Assembly: GCF_019029495.1 (NCBI RefSeq)
Contig: NZ_JAERQM010000001.1
Span: 1,116,001 to 1,180,000 of the forward strand
Direction of reading: 5' to 3'
DNA from: Falsiroseomonas oleicola
GTDB taxonomy: Bacteria > Pseudomonadota > Alphaproteobacteria > Acetobacterales > Acetobacteraceae
DNA: 64,000 nt
A program made the translations under genes and the position numbers. Under the pieces are notes generated by a model that was not told the DNA's origin, did not search any database, and worked only from the letters and a program-made list of their open reading frames with translations. Below are positions 62,312-64,000 of the stretch, one piece after another. Position 1 is the first letter of the stretch; every line of letters begins with the position of its first letter.

Positions 62312-63088
62312 TCAAAACAACTGAAAACGAGGAAGGTTTTGCGCTCTAACGTATCGAATGAATGCAGAACCTTCCGCCGTAGCGCTACCGTGATTCTCCC
62401 TTGCTTCCACATAATTTTGAAGGTGCAAGAACCTAAGCCAGGTTTCGAAATCGAGCGGCGGCTTTACGTCGATTTGGTCTTGCGTTGCAGCTGTGTATCG
62501 CTGGACGTGCAGCTCGTGGAACGGGCGAAGATCGATCGGATCGGCACTTGCTAACATAGCCTCCAGCGCTTCTAGTTGAGATCGAAAGATGGCGAGATAG
62601 TTGAACAGGGCATTGTTTATCAGCGCGGCATTCGCGTACTTCTCGAGCAGCCACGTCTCCCTTTTCAGCGAGTTGTCTCCTACGTCGGTATCCATAACTG
62701 TATGGATATCTTTGATTTTTGCAGTGACGACATCGCCGAGAGCGCCGTCTGTCCCGAAATTTTTGCGGATTTCCTCGAATGGGCGATTTGCTAGCTGTGA
62801 GGACACCGCCGCGTCAGCGAATTCCGCGCCAGCCGGTCCAAACTTCCGAACCCTTCCGATAAGGGCTTGAGCCTCTCGGCGAAAAATCCAGACGGCCCAC
62901 ATGACCAGCAGTGGCCAGGCAATAGCTGATGCGCCGCGGAAAAGCTCGGCGAGGCCGCGTAGCTTCGGTTCATCTCCATGCTTCAGAATGGCTAGCACGC
63001 CGAAGAAGCAGCTAAGCGAAAACCATAGCCACGGCTTTGATAAAGCTTCCGCTCCTATCAATTTTATCTGCTTGATTGCGGCGCGCAT
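62312..63088 (-). CDS. Accessory two-helix membrane protein of unknown function
   Basis: A 258-residue protein clearly lower in GC than the surroundings. Two hydrophobic segments lie near the N-terminus (PWLWFSLSCFFGVLAIL and ASAIAWPLLVMWAVWIF), followed by a cytoplasmic part with FGPAGAEF and a charged helical tail. The ATG at 63088 has a strong GGAGGTAGG ribosome site immediately upstream; a longer frame to 63214 reads through non-coding DNA. It is the only intact gene between the tRNA and the integrase remnant, so it is likely cargo. Short two-helix anchors with a soluble tail are common among defence or toxin-type genes, but nothing here proves such a role. Confidence 0.7.
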   Translation of the reverse strand: MRAAIKQIKLIGAEALSKPWLWFSLSCFFGVLAILKHGDEPKLRGLAELFRGASAIAWPLLVMWAVWIFRREAQALIGRVRKFGPAGAEFADAAVSSQLANRPFEEIRKNFGTDGALGDVVTAKIKDIHTVMDTDVGDNSLKRETWLLEKYANAALINNALFNYLAIFRSQLEALEAMLASADPIDLRPFHELHVQRYTAATQDQIDVKPPLDFETWLRFLHLQNYVEARENHGSATAEGSAFIRYVRAQNLPRFQLF

Positions 63089-63245
63089 CCTACCTCCGTA
63101 GCCGGGCAATGTGGGCGCCGTTCGGGATGCACTACAGCCCTTACAGGACGGGGCCGGCTGTGGCCTCGCCGCGCTGTGCGCCGATCCACATTGTCCCAGA
63201 AGTACGCCGCACATTCACCGCGCGTGCTGCGACCACCCCCACCGG

Positions 63246-63271
63246 GTGTGGGGCTTAACGTGGGGCTGAAG
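63246..63271 (+). other. Possible integrase arm-type repeats (right)
   Basis: GTGTGGGGC (63246-63254) and GTGGGGCTGAAG (63260-63271) echo the G-rich repeats at 61903-61932. They lie 39 nt from the 3' end of tRNA-Arg. The stretch 63089-63309 otherwise holds no gene. Confidence 0.35.
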
Positions 63272-63309
63272 CGCAGGAAACGGAAAAAACATTCGAGAAC
63301 AAAGGCTAA

Positions 63310-63322
63310 TGGTGTCCCCGGC
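63310..63322 (+). other. Putative right attachment site within the tRNA-Arg 3' end
   Basis: TGGTGTCCCCGGC covers the CCA end and part of the acceptor and T stems. It is repeated with one mismatch at 61760-61772. Integration here would leave the tRNA intact, as observed. Confidence 0.4.
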
Positions 63323-63386
63323 GGGATTCGAACCCACGGCCCCCAGATTAGGAATCTGGTGCTCTATCCGGCTGAGCTACGGAGAC
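63310..63386 (-). tRNA. tRNA-Arg (anticodon CCU)
   Basis: A complete 77-nt cloverleaf on the minus strand. The acceptor stem is GTCTCCG pairing with CGGGGAC, and the D arm is in GTAGCTCAGCCGGATAGAGC. The anticodon stem CCAGA/TCTGG has loop TTCCTAA (anticodon CCT). The T arm carries GGTTCGAATCC, and encoded CCA lies at 63310-63312. It reads AGG codons. The 3' end borders the degenerate integrated element, as is common for tRNA-Arg genes used as attachment sites. Confidence 0.97.
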
Positions 63387-63510
63387 GCCGCAGCGCAATT
63401 ACCACAGCCCCGCCCTGCCCCGCGAGGGGGGATGGCCCGCGCCGTGCGCGGAATGGGATGACAGGCGCGCGGATATCCGCATGATCGGACGGCCAGGAAG
63501 GATGCCCGCC

Positions 63511-63699
63511 ATGCCGGAGCCGCTGCCCGAAGTGCTGTTCGACGCCATGATGGCCCGCGCCGGCATCCAACTGACGCCGGAGGAGCGCGCCAGCGTGCAC
63601 CGCGCCTCCCGCCACCTCGCCGCCGCGCTGGAAAGGCTGCGGCCGCAGCCGGATGTGGCGCTGGAACCCGCCACGATCTTCCAGGCGGCCCGGCCATGA
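63511..63699 (+). CDS. AtzG-like small subunit (DUF4089 type)
   Basis: A 62-residue helical protein (MPEPLPEVLFDAMMARAGIQLTPEERASVHRASRHLAAAL, in parts) ending FQAARP. This matches the short GatC-like partner (AtzG/DUF4089) that supports the AtzE-type amidase. ATG at 63511 has AGGAAGG ten bases upstream; ATGs at 63502 and 63481 are less likely. Its stop overlaps the amidase start by 4 nt, the usual AtzG-AtzE arrangement. In the known pair it stabilises the amidase that hydrolyses 1-carboxybiuret. Confidence 0.75.
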   Translation: MPEPLPEVLFDAMMARAGIQLTPEERASVHRASRHLAAALERLRPQPDVALEPATIFQAARP

Positions 63700-64000
63700 G
63701 CACGGGCCTGCCCCTGTCGATCGCCGAGGCGGCGCGGCAGATCGCGGCGAAGCGGCTGTCCCCGGTGGAACTGGCCGGGATGTCCCTGGCCGCCGCCGAA
63801 AGCCGCAACCCGACCCTGCACGCCTTCATCCGCCTGACGCCGGACCTCGCCCGCGCCCAGGCGAAGGCGGCCGAGGCGCGGCAGATGGCGGGCGACCTAA
63901 AGGGGCCGCTGGACGGCATCCCCGTCGGCCACAAGGATATCTACGAGACCGCCGGAATCCCCACCACGGCGCATTCCCGCATCCTGGAGGACCATGTCCC
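63696..64000 (+). CDS. AtzE-like amidase (runs off the window)
   Basis: The first 101 residues of an amidase-signature enzyme. It starts MSTGLPLSIAEAARQIAAKR and reaches the first catalytic lysine in GPLDGIPVGHKDIYETAGI, followed by PTTAHSRILEDHVP. The serine-cis-serine part lies beyond the window. The overlap with an AtzG-like gene and the HKDIYETAG wording favour an AtzE-type 1-carboxybiuret hydrolase or a close relative rather than GatA. Only the N-terminal third is visible. Confidence 0.82.
   Translation, partial: MSTGLPLSIAEAARQIAAKRLSPVELAGMSLAAAESRNPTLHAFIRLTPDLARAQAKAAEARQMAGDLKGPLDGIPVGHKDIYETAGIPTTAHSRILEDHV

Overview
The window is very GC-rich, almost fully coding chromosomal DNA. 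Gene content suggests an alphaproteobacterium of the Acetobacteraceae, Roseomonas-like. The supporting signs are the yqeY-dnaG-rpoD block, a CarA with an extra N-terminal helix-turn-helix, an asnC/trxB divergent pair, an accD-folC pair, and many paired solute-binding, amidohydrolase and SGNH genes. The taxonomy is inference from gene content; no rRNA is present.

Layout. 0-7.5 kb: a minus-strand peptide-type ABC transporter operon (binding protein, two permeases, two ATPases) ending in an amidohydrolase, preceded by a cupin gene. 7.6-9.9 kb: an AMP-forming ligase and a TauE-type exporter. 9.9-14.3 kb: three SGNH hydrolases around an MBOAT O-acyltransferase, probably a cell-surface O-acylation set. 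14.5-18.5 kb: ThiF/MoeB, DsrE-like, SH3-domain protein, a three-gene nitrile hydratase/thiocyanate hydrolase-type enzyme with a split beta subunit, and DoxX. 18.6-21.4 kb: a MASE1-GGDEF protein, a BigR/SqrR-type ArsR repressor and a GNAT. 21.4-25.8 kb: rpoD, dnaG and yqeY. 25.9-33.9 kb: carA (with HTH), two LysE exporters, a small membrane protein, carB, greA and ilvA. 34.0-39.5 kb: a translationally coupled histidine kinase, receiver and LOV hybrid kinase. 39.6-51.8 kb: MgtC, a secreted hydrolase, asnC/trxB, LysR, a putative sRNA with a strong terminator, MFS/AraC, folC, accD, oxyR and a hydantoinase.

51.9-59.9 kb holds an unrecognised envelope-type cluster: two mitofilin/HemX-like proteins, a PstS-like binding protein, several secreted or membrane proteins of unknown role, a DUF4239 and a DUF6524 protein, and a beta-carbonic-anhydrase-like protein. 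The C-terminal domain of that last protein also occurs as a free-standing protein in the same cluster. An NCS2 permease follows. Between it and tRNA-Arg(CCU) lies a small degenerate integrated element with lower GC. The window ends in an AtzG/AtzE-like pair.

The most interesting signals are: (1) CarA carrying an HTH domain beside two identical-spacing operators, TGGGAA-N5-TTCCCA, 52 bp apart, in the carA/yqeY divergent promoter; (2) the 52-60 kb cluster; (3) the split thiocyanate-hydrolase-like enzyme; (4) a three-copy interspersed repeat with a constant scaffold and hairpins that differ in sequence but stay paired; (5) a likely small RNA with three CUCCC motifs; (6) three tandem repeats of about 25 bp that span stop codons.
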